Below are positions 1 through 12,482 of a stretch of 64,000 nt of DNA, piece by piece. Source of the DNA: Gossypium raimondii (Eukaryota > Streptophyta > Magnoliopsida > Malvales > Malvaceae); assembly GCF_025698545.1 (NCBI RefSeq), contig NC_068572.1, positions 2,852,001-2,916,000 of the forward strand, written 5' to 3'. Both the position numbers and the translations under genes were made by a program. The notes under the pieces are model-generated. The model had not been told where the DNA came from, searched no databases, and saw only the letters and a list, made by a program, of their open reading frames with translations. Each line of letters begins with the position of its first letter. Position 1 is the first letter of the stretch.

Positions 1-204
1 TGTGAACCGAATTGCGTACATGCTAAATATAGCTAACTTTTGAAAAGGAAATATATATTAAAATTCGTAAGGAAACAGGACATAATGCAACTCAAGGATA
101 AGAGAAAACAAAACTCCAAAAAGTCAGAAAAAGAAGGAAGCAATGAACAAAACAAAACAGAAAATCAAGACCTTAACCCCCCCAAGTCCCCAACAATATT
201 AAAA

Positions 205-623
205 GGCTAAATTGTAAAAATAGTCACTTTTAGTTACTTTAAATTATATTTTAGTCTCCTATGTCATTGTTTCGTTACGAAGTGGTAATTTTTTTAATTA
301 AACTCTGTTACTTCCCTAACGACAGTCTTAGTCTTATATGGCAGTCCAAATAGGTTTTAAATACCAATTTGGATATTGGATGAAAATAGGTTTTTAATTA
401 AATAAATTTAATTTGGATTGCTCTATAGGACATCTAATTTGGCATTTAAAACCCATTTGAACTACCACGTAAGACCGCCATTAGGGAGGTAATAGAACTT
501 AACGGTAGAGTAACTATTTCGTAACAAAACAATAACGTAAATGACTAAAACATAACATTTCAAACGTAAGTGACTAAAATATAACCTGAGACAAATCAAA
601 ATAACTATTTTTATAGTTTAACC
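205..623. mobile_element. MULE-type MITE with long terminal inverted repeats
   Basis: The two halves are inverted copies over more than 150 bp: the left end reads GGCTAAATTGTAAAAATAGTC and the right end, reversed, reads GGTTAAACTATAAAAATAGTT. It is flanked by atattaaaa (196-204) and atagtaaaa (624-632), a 9-bp target duplication with 8 of 9 matches. Long TIRs plus a 9-bp duplication are the hallmark of Mutator-like elements. There is no coding capacity, so it is non-autonomous. Confidence 0.75.
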
Positions 624-1690
624 ATAGTAAAATGTAAGAAAAAGTAATTGTCTAATTAACCCTTAACTTTCAAACTCTGTGCATGTTAGTCCAACTCTGA
701 TATTTCAATCAGGATGGTCCTGGATAATGTGGTTTTGGATATTTATAGGTATATGATTTTTTTCATTAAGATAAAATTAATTAAATTAAGTGTAAGGAGT
801 TATATTTTTTAAGTTTAACATGAAAATTTTAAAATTATATAATTAAAAAATTAGGTTTACAATTATAAAATATGAGTTGATTTTAATTTGAAAATATAAA
901 ATAAAATTTTAAATTTTAAATAGAGATTAAATTAATTAATTAATTAATTAAATTTCAATGTTATAGTAACAAATCAAATGATACTCTGATGGATAAATTT
1001 TTCAATAATTTATTTATTTAATTTTGATGTTTTGATATATTAAAAAAAATTAGAACTTCCAGCTGTAAACAAATACAGTTTGTTAATTCTTTTTAATGAA
1101 TTATTTTAGTTTCTACTGTTATTTCACTTAATTTTTTTTTACTCCTATCAATACTTAAAAAAAAATATTTTTTGGGTAACCAAAATGAAAACGACTTAGA
1201 AGTTAGTGACTAAAATGAAAGTGCAAATATGATATGGCGTGTACAGTCAACCGCCGTTAGAGTTTTAACGCTTGAATAACTAAAATGAAAGCGCCTTAAA
1301 AATTGAATGACCAACTAGATAACTATTAAAAATATAAATATTTAGTCAATTTAGATATTAGGGAGATAATTTAATTAATTTAAATTTAACTAGTAATATT
1401 GGGGTTTAAATCACCGCTTTTATTTTTAAATCAAATTTATTTTTTAAATCATTATAATTATTAAATGCGAATTTTAGATATTCCATTGACAATGTATTTA
1501 ATTGAGTTTATTTTACTATTTGTTTAATTTTGAATATGAGTTATATAAATTTTAGCACTTAATTGAGGTAGATATAACAATTATTCGATATGTTGAAAAA
1601 CGAATTGATGTGTGAATAGCATGGAAAAATTGACACGCGGGAGCTTGAGAAACTCTTCATTTTTAGGATTATTTTATTTTTATTATTTTT
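624..1690. other. AT-rich intergenic stretch with MITE debris
   Basis: No gene is seen. Around 1165-1325 there is a degenerate piece with repeated 'gactaaaatgaaa' phrases, resembling the inner part of the neighbouring MITE family. The rest is low-complexity AT-rich DNA. Confidence 0.6.
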
Positions 1691-2325
1691 GGATAAATTA
1701 TTAAAATAGTCACTTTTGTTTGCCACAGATTATATTTTAGTCATTTATGTTTAAAATGTTACGTTTTAGTAACTTACGTTATCGTGTTGTAACACTTTAG
1801 TCATTGAGCCGTTAATTGCCGTAAACGGTGTAACTATAAGCTGACATAGCACGTTAAATCATTATTTCAAATGAAAATTTTAGGTTAAATTCTATAATTG
1901 ATCCTTTATATTTTTTTTCTTTTATGTTCTTTTAACTTTTTTTTTATTCTCTTCTACTTCTCCCTTTGTTTTCCTCCCTTCCTCATTTCTTTTAACGTAG
2001 TTTTTCTATGTTTTTCATTTGTTAAAACTAGTCCACAAGCTCGCCTCACTCGAAAAAGTTAAATTGTTCAAAAAAATAAAAGTATAGGGACTAATTTTAA
2101 TAAATGAAAAATATAGAAAAATTACGTTAAAAGAAATGGAGAAAGGAGGAAAACAGAGGGAGAAGAATAAGAGAATGAAAATTAAAAAAAACATAAAAGA
2201 AAATTTTAAATTGCTCAAAACAAAAAATACGGGGATCGGTTGTATAAATTAACCTAAAATGTTTGTTTGAAATAACTACTTAACATGCTACGTCAATTTA
2301 CCGTTACACCATTAACTCTTTTTAT
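1691..2325. mobile_element. Foldback MITE, same family as at 205-623, right end lost
   Basis: The left end (ggataaattattaaaatagtcac) matches the MULE-type MITE at 205-623. Arms of about 200-250 bp pair with each other: ttttaggttaaattctataa near 1880 against ttgtataaattaacctaaaa near 2240. The outermost right end matching the left terminus is missing, so the copy looks truncated or rearranged. Short ORFs within it are products of the foldback, not genes. Confidence 0.6.
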
Positions 2326-2465
2326 TTTAGGAGTTTATTAATTTAAATTGTTATTATTTAAAATTTATTATCATTAAAACATACATAGCCGACTTTCAAA
2401 AAGTGTCTTAGGTGTTATTATTATTACTATTATTGGAACATACTTGGCCGACTTTGTGTCTTGAG

Positions 2466-2510
<45 letters not shown>

Positions 2511-3169
2511 GATAGGTAAGGCGTTTATGACGGGGCGACACTGTAGCCAAAGGTGGATTAGTTGATTTGGTATTACGAAATAGCATTCACTCTTCACATC
2601 CGTGTTTGTTAAATTTTCAGTGTAGGAGATAGATTTAATTGTCTCATAACTCCGTTTCAGCATTAAATTAAGAAGGGTACATCTTGTTTAAGTGTTAGAC
2701 GGCATATCATTGGTAAATTAATACGGTTTATAATTATCGTATTCAGTCCATTAAATAATAAATTGATATGATCAATTGAACGAATAGTTGGATTTGTTAA
2801 GAGAATTAACGATTAAGTTTAAACAATCTACACAGTTGAGGCTGTTAATTTGAATCGGGTTCTTCTACTTCACAAGGCTACTAAGGAATTAAATTGTGTA
2901 GAAGCTGTTTTCAAGGTTATTCACGTGACATGAGTTAATTGTCGAGTTGTTCTCGTAGTTAATTTACATACGGAAAGGGTGGTGATATGAGATTGTTCCT
3001 GGATCACTATAATTGACTTATCAAATAGAGAGGAGCTTTCGTTTTATTGGTTTTTTCAAATTTAATTTTGTTTGCTTACTTACTGCGTTCATATTTTTAT
3101 TTAGTTTCTGCTAGTTATTTTATATTCAAATTTAACCCCCCCTTTACTTTCACAGAAAGGTTGGTGTCC
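2326..3169. other. Intergenic DNA with an (ATT)n microsatellite
   Basis: An uninterrupted ATT-type trinucleotide run lies at about 2468-2510. The rest of the interval shows no coding exon, repeat end or RNA gene that I can recognise. Confidence 0.6.
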
Positions 3170-3632
3170 ATTGCATATTAGATGTACAAACACTTAACAT
3201 ATTTGTTGCATATCAAATCTACAAACACCTAACATATTTGTTGTTATGTCACCTTCTCGAGTTCGATATCTAGTTTTATCAACTGATTGAACTTTAATGT
3301 TGATATAGGTTTCATCTAAAGAACCTAAGCAATTCTACAAATAAAAGAAAATGTAGAGTTAATATAGTCTATTAAAATTTAAATCCAGTAAGTTATTTCT
3401 AAACAAATATATATACACTCCAATACTTTGAACCATTTTCACTTCGAATTTGTAGAACTAACTGGAATTGTCTCTGGCTTTTTAAACAAAACACATTGCA
3501 AACGCATGACTGCATTTAATACATTGTGAAATGACCTACTAATAGTTTCTCCAAACCTGTTAAAATGGTATTTGATAACTCGATTTTTAAGGTGACGAGA
3601 AATAATATTGTAGGTAATAAGAAGTTGCAAAA
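3170..3632 (-). pseudogene. PIF/Harbinger (HARBI1-like) transposase remnant
   Basis: On the minus strand, 3630 to about 3440 encodes a stretch with the words RFGETISRSFHNVLNAV, closely matching the N-terminal part of plant HARBI1-like nucleases (family pattern: SGETISRxFxxVL). Further along the same strand, about 3350-3180, another piece reads LGSLDETYINIKV, then KTRYRTREGDITTNMLGVC, matching the family's GALDGTxI and RxxKGxxxTNVL region with the first catalytic Asp. Between them the frame changes and the sequence around 3360-3430 does not code. The catalytic core beyond these words is absent. It is therefore a dead fragment of a plain DNA transposon or of a HARBI1-derived gene. The copia fossil begins immediately beyond 3632. 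Confidence 0.7.
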
Positions 3633-6600
3633 TTTGTCGGAGTATAAAGGAAGTTGTGTGGTGGTGACTGTAAACAATTCGAAGTTACCAATAGCTTATG
3701 TCGCTAAAATTGCAGTCCCTCCTTAGTATAGTGCTACTGAGGTGTCGTTGCAAAACGTTTACCATGTGCCAGGGAGAAGAAAAATATTCTTTCAGTAGCA
3801 TAGTTAACATCTTCGGGACATTATGTTTTGTTCAGTCCTAAAGGTGTGAAGGTTTATCTCAACCTGGAGATTACTGAGGAGTCGGTGATGCAAGGGTGAA
3901 GACTGCAGTTGGTCTACATGATGTTTACCGAAGTTGCATAGGTAGACAAGACAAGGAAAAATTAGATAGTTGATTTTTAGCACATGAGGCTGAGCCATGT
4001 TAGTTATTCCAAGCTAGGCGTGATGATGAAGTTGATGTTGAAAGGTCTTTTGCAACTTGAAGTGGGGACGGATATGGTTTGTGCAGGCTGCCAATATGGG
4101 AAAGCACACCAACTTCCTTACGAAGAGTCCAAGTTTAAAGCAAAGGAACCATTAGATTTAATCCACTCTGATGTGTCAGTACCAATTAACCAAGCGTCTA
4201 TTTGTGGGATGAAGTATATGATCACGTTTATCGATGATTTTTTCATATTTGTATGGGTTTATTTTATGAAGAAAAAATCAAAAATTCTTACAAAGTTTAA
4301 GGAGTTCAGGGAGGTGGTTGAAGTAGAGGTTGTCAAGGGATTTGTTGTTTACACACTGACAACGAAGAAGAGTATACCTCATTCGAGTTTTCAAATTTTC
4401 TTTGGGAATGTCGAATACGTTACCAATTCACATGTTTGAACACTCCACAGCAAAATGGTGTGTCTAAGAGGAAGAATAGTCACCTGGCGGAGATATGTCA
4501 TAGTATGCTTCACTTGAAAAATGTCTCGGGATGATTTTTGACAGAAGTGATGAAAACAACTGCTTTTGTAATCAATAGGCTTCCTCAACAAAGGTTATCT
4601 TTTCTTTCTCCTTTTGAGAAACTGTGGAGCATGACACCTACAGTTAGTTATTTTCGAGTGTTCGGATGTATAAGTTATGTATTTGTTCCCGATCATTTAC
4701 GTAGCAAGATAGACAAGAAGTTGTTAGGTGTATTTTTTGTAGGATATGACAGCCAAAGAAAAGGGTGGAGATGCTGTGATTATATAATCGGGAAGTGTTA
4801 TATGTCTCAGAATATGGTGTTTGATGAATCATCTTCATGGTGGCCATCGGAGAAAGAGGTACTCTACAATCAGATGCTTGCTAGTATGAGTGGCAAGATT
4901 TGCAAATCCACCTGAGTTTGGTAGAAGCTGAGGTTGTTGATGATGAAGCTAAAACTCAAAGTCCTTAGCTAACCTACGTGCACCAACATCCAGTTGAAAC
5001 TGATGTGCTTCAGTATCCAACCAAAATTGATCTGCATCAACCATCAAACAGAGAAGATGAGCCGAATGAACCGAAAGTACTAGCTCCATTTAGTAAATCG
5101 AGAAGAGTTAGAAAACCAAATCCCAAGTATAACAAGGCCAATATTGTTATAGTCGAAGAAGATGAGAAGGAATTGGAGATGTTTGAGGAAGTATTTCAAA
5201 AGTCCGAAGTGGGTTAAAGTCATGGAAGAAGAGATTGTTGCACTAAAAAGAAATGAGACTTGGGAGCTTGTGTCAAAGCTAATAAATTGGAGCCTGTCTC
5301 TTGCAAGTGGATCTATAAGATAAAGCATCACACAGATGGATCAATCGTGTAACACTCCTAACCCACATCCATCGCCAGAATAGGGTTTCAAAACATTACC
5401 GAAGTTTATCGATCAAACAAACATAAATTTAAACATTGATATCATATAATATTCAGGTCAAAAACCAATTAAATTCATACATAATGTCCCTTATTTGAGC
5501 CCTCGAGGCCCAAAATACGTGTTAGAAACAAATTGGGACTAATTCAGAAACTCAGAGAATTTTTTCGAAAAATAATAAAATTTTCAAAGCTACAGGGTTC
5601 ACACGGTCGTGTGGTCAAGCCGTGTGACTCACACGGTCAGGAGACACACTCATGTCTCAGGTTGCGTGGGTATTCGAAATAGGGACACACGGTCTTGTCC
5701 CAACCCATGTCTATACCCATGTAACTCTCTGACTTGGGTCACACCTCCAAGCCACACACTCGTGTGCCAGACCGTGTGCCCTTTTGAAATGGCCTTCGCA
5801 CACCCATGTGCTAGCCGTGTGTCTCACATGGTCCAGTCACACACCCGTGTGTCTGGCCGTATGGACTCAAAATGTACCTTAATAAATAAGTTTACTATTC
5901 CCTGCAAGCTTGGACAATAAACAACTCAAAAATCATTCATTTAACCAATTCTAAACACGATCAAACACATCCAAAACATGTCAAAACAATCATCCTAGGT
6001 ACCTAACCAATGTACCTTCATTGGTACCACAATTATATCATTAAAACATATCAATCAAATATCAATCAAATCCAATTTGTAAACATGTCAAATTCAATCT
6101 ATTTTGCCTAATTCATGTTCATTCAAACATTAACTTAAACATGTCATAATATGACCTCAAACATAAACACACACATATATATATATATATAACCAACCAA
6201 TATTAACTTATAATCTTATTATAATTAATTCACAAAATATATGGTACGACGTTAGCTACGGAATTAAAAAAATTAAAATCATCAATACAACACAATTCAA
6301 TTTCATATTGAATATTTAAATTTTACTCAAATATTGCCTAAATTTCAATTTAGTCCCTAAACTGAGACTAATTTTATTTCTTCACAATTAATCTTATGTT
6401 TTCATACAAATTCTAATTTAAACTAAATTTAACTCCCTAATATCACTTAAATCCTAAATTTAAAATTTTTCATAATTTAGTCCCTATTACTCAAAATTTA
6501 CAATTTATTTTACAATTCAATCCTTTTTCATTTCTAACTTAAAATATATCAATTTAGTCCTTAATACTAAAATTATTGAACATTAACAACACCTAAAACT

Positions 6601-8830
6601 CAATAATTTCTAAAATTTTGGCATAGGTCGGGTAGTATTTAACACCGGAATTCCAAAAACATAAAAATTATAAGAAAAATGGACTAAATTGACTGATCAA
6701 TTGAACTTGGAACTTTGAAACCCCTAAGACCCTTCATCATTCTCCTTTCTCCATTTTCTTTTTCTTTCTTTCTTTCTTTTCTATTTCGTTTGGCTTTCTC
6801 TGTTTCTTTCTTTTTCTTTATCTTTTTTTCTTTATTCATTCTTTATTTATTTTTATTATAATATAATATAATATATACTTAATTCTTAAGGTAAATATAT
6901 TATAGTATATATTTTAACTTAAAATTTTATAATATTTTCACCGCCTCATTTAAAGACAATGGCATAATTGGTTTTTTGGTCCCTTTAATTTTTCTTTAAT
7001 CTATAATTCAACTTTTATCCTATATACAATTTAGTCCTTTTACCTAATTACTCTTAATTCATACAAATTCACCTAACCAAAACCTAATTAATCACACAAC
7101 TAGCTTTGTAAATATATTTAATAAATATTTACGGGTCCAATTTACGGTAACAGAGTCTCAGAAATACACTTTTCGACACTCTTGACTATCGAGTCATTAC
7201 AAATCAAGAGGCATAAGGCTTGTTTGGTGGCTCAAGGATTTTCTTAACAGTATGGACTAGACGATGATAAAATGTTTAGCCAGATAGCAAAACTTACAGC
7301 AATGCGAGTTTTACTTGCACTTGCAGCCAATAAAGGTTGGAACTTGTGGCAAATGGATGTGAATAATGCGTTTCTTCACGGGAGCCAGACCGGGAGATTT
7401 ACAGAAATCAACCGATGAGCTTTTAGAGTCGAGATTATCCAAAGCAAGTGGGCAAGCTTCAAAAGGTGTTCTATGGATTAAAGTAAGCACTAAGGGCTTG
7501 GTATGCAAGATCGTTGAATTCTTAACTCATAGTGATTATTCAATGACATGTGTGTATTCTAGCTTGTTCGTTAAAGTCGCTAAAGGAAGGCTAGCTATGG
7601 TTATGGTGTATGTAGATGATTTAATTGTGACAGGAGATTGGGATGAAGAAATTCTCCGAACAAAGAGGAATTTATCTATGCGTTTTCATATGAAAGAACT
7701 TGGACAGGTCAAGCACTTTCTTAGTTTGGAGGTTGATCGTAGTCGAGATGGGATCCTCCTTCATCAGTAAAAGTATTCTAAAGGCTTATTGAAGAAATTT
7801 GGAATGTTGAACCGCAAGCTGATTTCATCACCCATGGAACCAAATGCCAAGATGTGTGCTTATGAAGGGAAGGATTTGGAAGATGCAACAATATTTCGGC
7901 AACTGGTTGGTAGTTTAATCTACTTAACTTTGACAAGACCCAATATCTCTTATGCAGATGGGGTGATGAGTTGATATATGCAAAGTCCAAAGAAGCCTCA
8001 TTTGGAAGTTCTTCGACGAATTTTGAGATATGTGAAAAGTACTATTGGTTATGGTGTTTTGTACAAGAAAGGAGGAGATTGCAAGCTGGTTGGTTTTTAT
8101 GATGTTGATTATGAGGGTAATCAATGATACCCAATGCTCAACGACTGGGTATGTGTTTTTCCTTAGGTCGAGAATGGTTTCTTGGTGCAGTAAAAGGAAG
8201 CTGACTATGTCTTTGTCAATAACAAAAGTTGAATATCGAGCTGCAGTGATGGCAGCTCAAGAAAGTACTTGGCTCATGCAAGTGTTGTGGGATTTGTATC
8301 AGCCAACAGAGTATGCTACTCTTTTATTCTGTGACAACATGTCAACAATGCATTTGGCAGAGAACTCGATTTTCTATGCAAGAACTAAACATATGAAGGT
8401 TCATTATCACTTCATCAGGGAAAAGGTGTTGCAAGATTAGATTGAGTTGCAACATGTTAATACGGAAGAACAGGTTGCAGACTTAATCACGGAGGGCTTG
8501 AGTGGCAACAAGATTGAAGGTTTCTATCATCAGCTCGGTATGTTAGAAAGGAAGTAAGATGGTGTCGAAGGGAAGTGTTAAAGCAACAACACCAACAATG
8601 TTGTTTTTTGCTAGTTTATTAATTGAGTCTTTAGTCAATGGTTAATTTAATCAGTTGTTTTTGTTTTCTAGCATAGTGGTTTGTCATGGGATGTATCCCT
8701 AGTTTTAAGAATAGTGGTGTGACGTCATGGGATGTAAGCCTTTGTAAGGCATTCAGTTGGTTTTAGAAAAAATCAATAAGTTCAGTTCAGCTTTCCTTAT
8801 TTTTATTGTTTTCCTCTATTATTTGCTACA
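3633..8830 (+). mobile_element. Ty1/copia retrotransposon fossil, broken, split by a solo LTR
   Basis: Copia pol order is recognisable: an end-of-protease region near 3650-3800, the GAG-pre-integrase and integrase core (about 3984-4900), reverse transcriptase with the YVDDL-type motif near 7610, and RNase H (about 8045-8440). A short candidate 3' LTR runs about 8576-8830, opening TGTTAAAG after a purine-rich tract and closing GCTACA. No 5' LTR is seen; the left side stops against the Harbinger remnant. The element is clearly broken with many interruptions and is old. A solo LTR of another family sits in it at 5348-7201. Confidence 0.85.
5348..7201 (+). mobile_element. Solo LTR (gypsy-like, TGTAACACTCC family) inside the copia fossil
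   Basis: It starts TGTAACACTCCTAACCC and ends GAGTCATTACA, so it has TG...CA ends. It is flanked by aatcg (5343-5347) and aatca (7202-7206), a 5-bp duplication with 4 matches. Copia reverse-transcriptase-region sequence stops at one side and resumes at the other. The opening closely matches the solo LTR at 44042. Around 5600-5870 it holds a cluster of short cacacggtcgtgtg-type palindromes. No internal coding region of its own remains. The family assignment to Ty3/gypsy is inferred from length and style. Confidence 0.8.
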
Positions 8831-9146
8831 TGTTCTACAGGTTAGACATATTATTTAATGATTAAATTAACAATTTTAATAATTGAAAGGATATGATTGA
8901 TGTAACATCGATAAGTAAATAATGTAATTAAAACGTTTTAATGTTTGGGGATGAATTCAAATTAAGGGGAATAGATAATATATGGGAACATGCAACATAT
9001 TTAATTTGTTTCAAGCTAATGTTTCCTACTAACAACGAGTCTAAATCTGACCTTCTTCGGTCAAATTGATTGGTAGTTGGTTGAGTTTAGCCTAAAATAA
9101 AAGGTTAAGAGAAAGATTATGAATTGACAACCGATGTTGAATAGTT
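8831..9146. other. Intergenic, nothing recognised
   Basis: AT-rich DNA between the copia fossil and the next MITE; no exon, repeat end or RNA gene seen. Confidence 0.5.
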
Positions 9147-9437
9147 GTGCATTTTCAAAGTTTGTTCCTCAATTTTGAAGAGAGCACTCAAGGGTACTTC
9201 TCGATGTTTGAATAGGCAAAACCATAACCACTGAAAAGCTTTATGCATAGGGTGACTTAAACCCATAACCATTAGACTATGAAAGATATTATGGACAAGT
9301 ATGGTTTAACCTGTATGAGTTCAAACATCCCCATGCACAAAGCTCTTCCACAGTCATGGGGTCATCAATTCAGACATCAAAAGATACCCTTAGACACTAT
9401 CTTCAAAGTCGGAGGACAAAACTTTAAATATGTCATT
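9147..9437. mobile_element. MITE with roughly 100-bp terminal inverted repeats
   Basis: The left arm (around 9157-9255, caaagtttgttcctc...) is an inverted copy of the right arm (around 9320-9430, ...ggaggacaaaactttaaa). The arms share words such as gaagagctttgtgcatggg with some divergence. No target duplication could be fixed, so the superfamily is open. Confidence 0.6.
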
Positions 9438-9714
9438 GTTTAATAATTACTCTTTAATACAATGCCATAAAAAATATTGATTTACATGACGTTTCATATA
9501 TTAACAATTTTCTAAATAATTATTGTAAAATCAAATTAATAATCGAATTAATTAAACTATTAATTTTTAATTTATCCGATTTAAAACAAATAAATTATTA
9601 GATATATATATATAAAGCATACACATAAATAATCAAATAAAGAGTTTCTCCTTGACATATCCGAACAATATCAATATGTCAAGCTTTATATTTTTATTAT
9701 ATAATATGACATAA

Positions 9715-9735
9715 TATATATATATATATATATAA
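9715..9735. repeat. (AT)n microsatellite
   Basis: A run of TA/AT dinucleotides just downstream of the 3' end of the lipid-transfer protein gene. Confidence 0.8.
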
Positions 9736-9740
9736 AGGAA

Positions 9741-11801
9741 CTAAAAATAAGGCATGAAATAGCAAAGCAGGAAGGTCCATAGTGTAACAATCACCCATGT
9801 GTTTCTTCTACAGCCATAGCAATTCCCATGTCCCTTCTGCAACTCTGGGCTCTTTTCTCCTTCACTTGAGCTTATTGGACTCCCTCCCACTGTCATTTCA
9901 ACATTCCAAATGCATACTTAATTACTTATTTTACCCTCATAATCTAGGGTTGACTTTGGATGAACGGTGTGTTTATCTCTAGTAAGGTTAAAAACAACGG
10001 TACGGTAGCGGTGAGATTAATTATTGTAGGTGTTAGGTAAAAAAATTTATCGCACCACAGCCACCGTCCATCCAAAGGCACCCTTAGTGATTAAATTACA
10101 ACAATTGAAAATTTCTTTGACTTAATCAAAATTTAATCTTTAAATTATGAAAAAACCTCAAAACTACACATGAATTTCGATTTGATGTAATTATACACAT
10201 GAAACTTTAATTGTAATTCAAGCATACACATTTAAAGAGAATAAATACATCACTTTATTTTATATAGATAAATAAAAATATTTATGTCTGCAATATGTAA
10301 ATGTGAAACGATGTTATATCGATAATTGTGTTAGAGGTTCGTAAAATTGAATCAAATCAAAATTTCATGTATAAAATTACATAAAATCGTAGCTCATATA
10401 TAACATTGCATATTTGTATAATTTTAATATTTATCTTTTTTATATTTTGTTAAAATTTTTTCCATTTTAGTACATCAACTATCAATTTAATCTTGTTTTA
10501 TTCCAAAAAATTAGAATTAGAATTAGAAAAAAAAATACCACTTGCAGTAGGAGCAGAAGCAGGGCTTTGGAGACCACCATTGGAAGAGGAGCTCTTGGAA
10601 AGCTGATAGAAAACTTGGGCTTCTGGGGAATTGGGATCCATGTGCAACAGCTCTGCATGTTCCTCAGTCAATTATTTATCTATCATTCTAAAAGAAAAAA
10701 GATAAAATAAAATTCTATTATAATATACATTTGGTACTTGAGTTTTGCTTTAATATTCAATTTAGTACTTAAAAATTTTGTCCCATTTTAGTACCTAAAT
10801 TTGAATTCAATTTTCACTTTGGTACCAATTTCTTTTTCAATTTGATACTTGAAGTTTTTTTTGTCTCGGTAAAGTACTTGAGTTTGGCTTCAATGTTCAA
10901 TTTGGTACCTGAACTTTTTGTATCCCAATTAAGTACCTATATTTATTTATTAAAGCACATATGTCAAACATTCATTGGGTCACGTGATGTCATTTAGTCT
11001 GGGTACTAAATTGAACATCGAAGCCAAACTCTAACCTTAAGTATCAAATTGAACATTAAAATCAAACTCAGGTACTAAACAATATATTAACCTTTTAAAA
11101 AAACAGTGTGGTTGTTGACACTACTAGTATTTTCCATAAAAGAATTGCCTTAAATACACTTACCAACTTCATAAGCATATCTAGTAAGCAAATTTTGATA
11201 TAATACACTAATAATGTCATTGAACTAAAATTTAAAGGGAAAATATGCAATTTAGTCCCTTCTTAAAAAATGAAACTTTAAATTAATATACGATCAAATT
11301 AAACTTCAAACCCCTCAAAAATTTAATAAATGATACCTCTAAAATATTTATAATTTAATTCCGGCTCTGAGTAAAAAAATTCTAGATTTGATCCTGCCAA
11401 TTATATATATACATATATGTATGATGTAAAAGCGTACCAGGGCACTTGGAAATATTAGCAGGTGCGTTGCAAACAGAAGGCAAAGACAAAGCAAGTGTGA
11501 CATTGATATTAAGACCAAGGTCAGGATCATTTCGATCTTTAATTATAATACACAAACACTTCTTGTTGTTCTTCAGAACTTGTTTCAGACCACTGCAACA
11601 ATCCGGTGTAGGTGCCTTAGCATTTCCCCCGACATAAGGCAAACATGTCGCCAACCCTACTAGCTGCTCCGTGCACTCCTCTTTGTCTTTGTCTTCCCCT
11701 GAATCTCCTCCCATAACGCCAGCGGCACTGACCATGAATATCGTTGCTATAACTAGCACCAATATTCTAAGTTTAAGACATAGTTCATCGCTGTTTAACA
11801 T
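9741..11801 (-). CDS. GPI-anchored non-specific lipid-transfer protein (LTPG, YLS3-like)
   Basis: Exons on the minus strand: 11801-11438, 10652-10539, 9889-9741, giving about 208 aa with GT-AG introns whose phases close. The start at 11801 is chosen because it opens a signal peptide ([18 protein letters not shown]). The mature part carries the complete eight-cysteine motif: ECT, ATC, DCC, CLC, SVC, SKC. After it come [17 protein letters not shown], a Ser/Pro/Ala-rich linker, and a hydrophobic C-terminus ([18 protein letters not shown]) typical of a GPI-attachment signal. Such proteins bind lipids at the outer face of the plasma membrane and in the wall, often for cuticle or wall assembly. The fold and signal are seen; YLS3-type placement is by similarity and the specific function is inferred. 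The third exon rests on splice phase plus its GPI-like tail. MITEs lie in both introns. Confidence 0.8.
9944..10087. mobile_element. Small PIF/Harbinger-like (Tourist) MITE in LTPG intron 2
   Basis: The ends are inverted copies: CTAGGGTTGACTTTGGATG on the left and, reversed, CTAAGGGTGCCTTTGGATG on the right. Taking GGGT as the terminus leaves cta and tta as a possible 3-bp target site, as for PIF/Harbinger. It is about 144 bp and non-coding. Confidence 0.65.
10716..11092. mobile_element. MITE in LTPG intron 1
   Basis: The left arm, with phrases ggtacttgag and caatttagtac, is matched in reverse by the right arm around 11030-11092. The element is about 377 bp, lies wholly within intron 1 and has no coding capacity. 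Confidence 0.65.
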
Positions 11802-11898
11802 GCTGCTAAGGTGTTTGATAAAAAAACGCAAATGAACCAAACACGCACAGCTGCCTGAAAACTCAACTGGAACGGAGCTTAATATGGTTTTTGGTAGG

Positions 11899-11909
11899 TT
11901 ATATATAAT
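11899..11909 (-). promoter_or_regulatory. Probable TATA box of the LTPG gene
   Basis: On the minus strand the sequence reads ATTATATATAACC about 100 bp upstream of the start codon at 11801, a suitable distance for a plant promoter with a short leader. Confidence 0.5.
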
Positions 11910-12210
11910 GGATTGTAGTGGTTGAGCCTGGGGAAACTGAAGTGGCATGTCCACACTTGTAATAAAATATGGGGGGATGAGGTGGTTGGCTATCATTTGT
12001 AGATTTCATTAGTGTTTTTGAGTGTAATAATTAAAGTGGCATTTGCAGTCTAGTGCACTTCCATTGCTTTTAGCTTTTGTTCACATTGTCTCGGCTCCTT
12101 ATAAAGTTGAGGCTTTTCTTTTTGGTTTTACATTACGCGTGATGGGAAACTGGTTGGTGTGAGGGGTTCAACCGGTAATGCACTGCCACTTGTCATGCTT
12201 TTTATCTTTT

Positions 12211-12482
12211 TATTTAAAAAATAGCAAATTAGTCCCTACATGTTAAACCAAAGAGTAAATTGGTCCTTTCTGTTAAAAATTTTATCCATTTGTACTATTA
12301 AAAATTAGCATTACTGATGGAATAACTAGACAGTTACATGCGGCGTGTCACATGTACCTCATGTTGATGTATAATAACTACCTTTTAATATTAGAAATAA
12401 GTTAATTTTTAACAAAAAGGCCAATTTGTTCTTTGATTTGATCTAACGTACATGGAATAATTTGTCCATTTTTTTAGTAAAT
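12211..12482. mobile_element. MITE with inverted arms
   Basis: The left arm (taaaaaatagcaaattagtccc) and the reversed right arm (ttactaaaaaaatggacaaatt) pair over about 70 bp, with a divergent centre. It is non-coding and of an abundant 'aattagtccct' style. Confidence 0.6.

Noticed and set aside
5609-5920. 103-aa plus-strand reading frame rich in His, Thr and Cys
   Set aside because: It is the cacacg/cgtgtg palindrome block of the solo LTR read as protein; no family resemblance.
9808-9836. Alternative final LTPG exon reading EGTWELLWL
   Set aside because: It uses a plausible acceptor but gives no GPI signal; the exon starting at 9889 keeps phase and ends in a hydrophobic tail.
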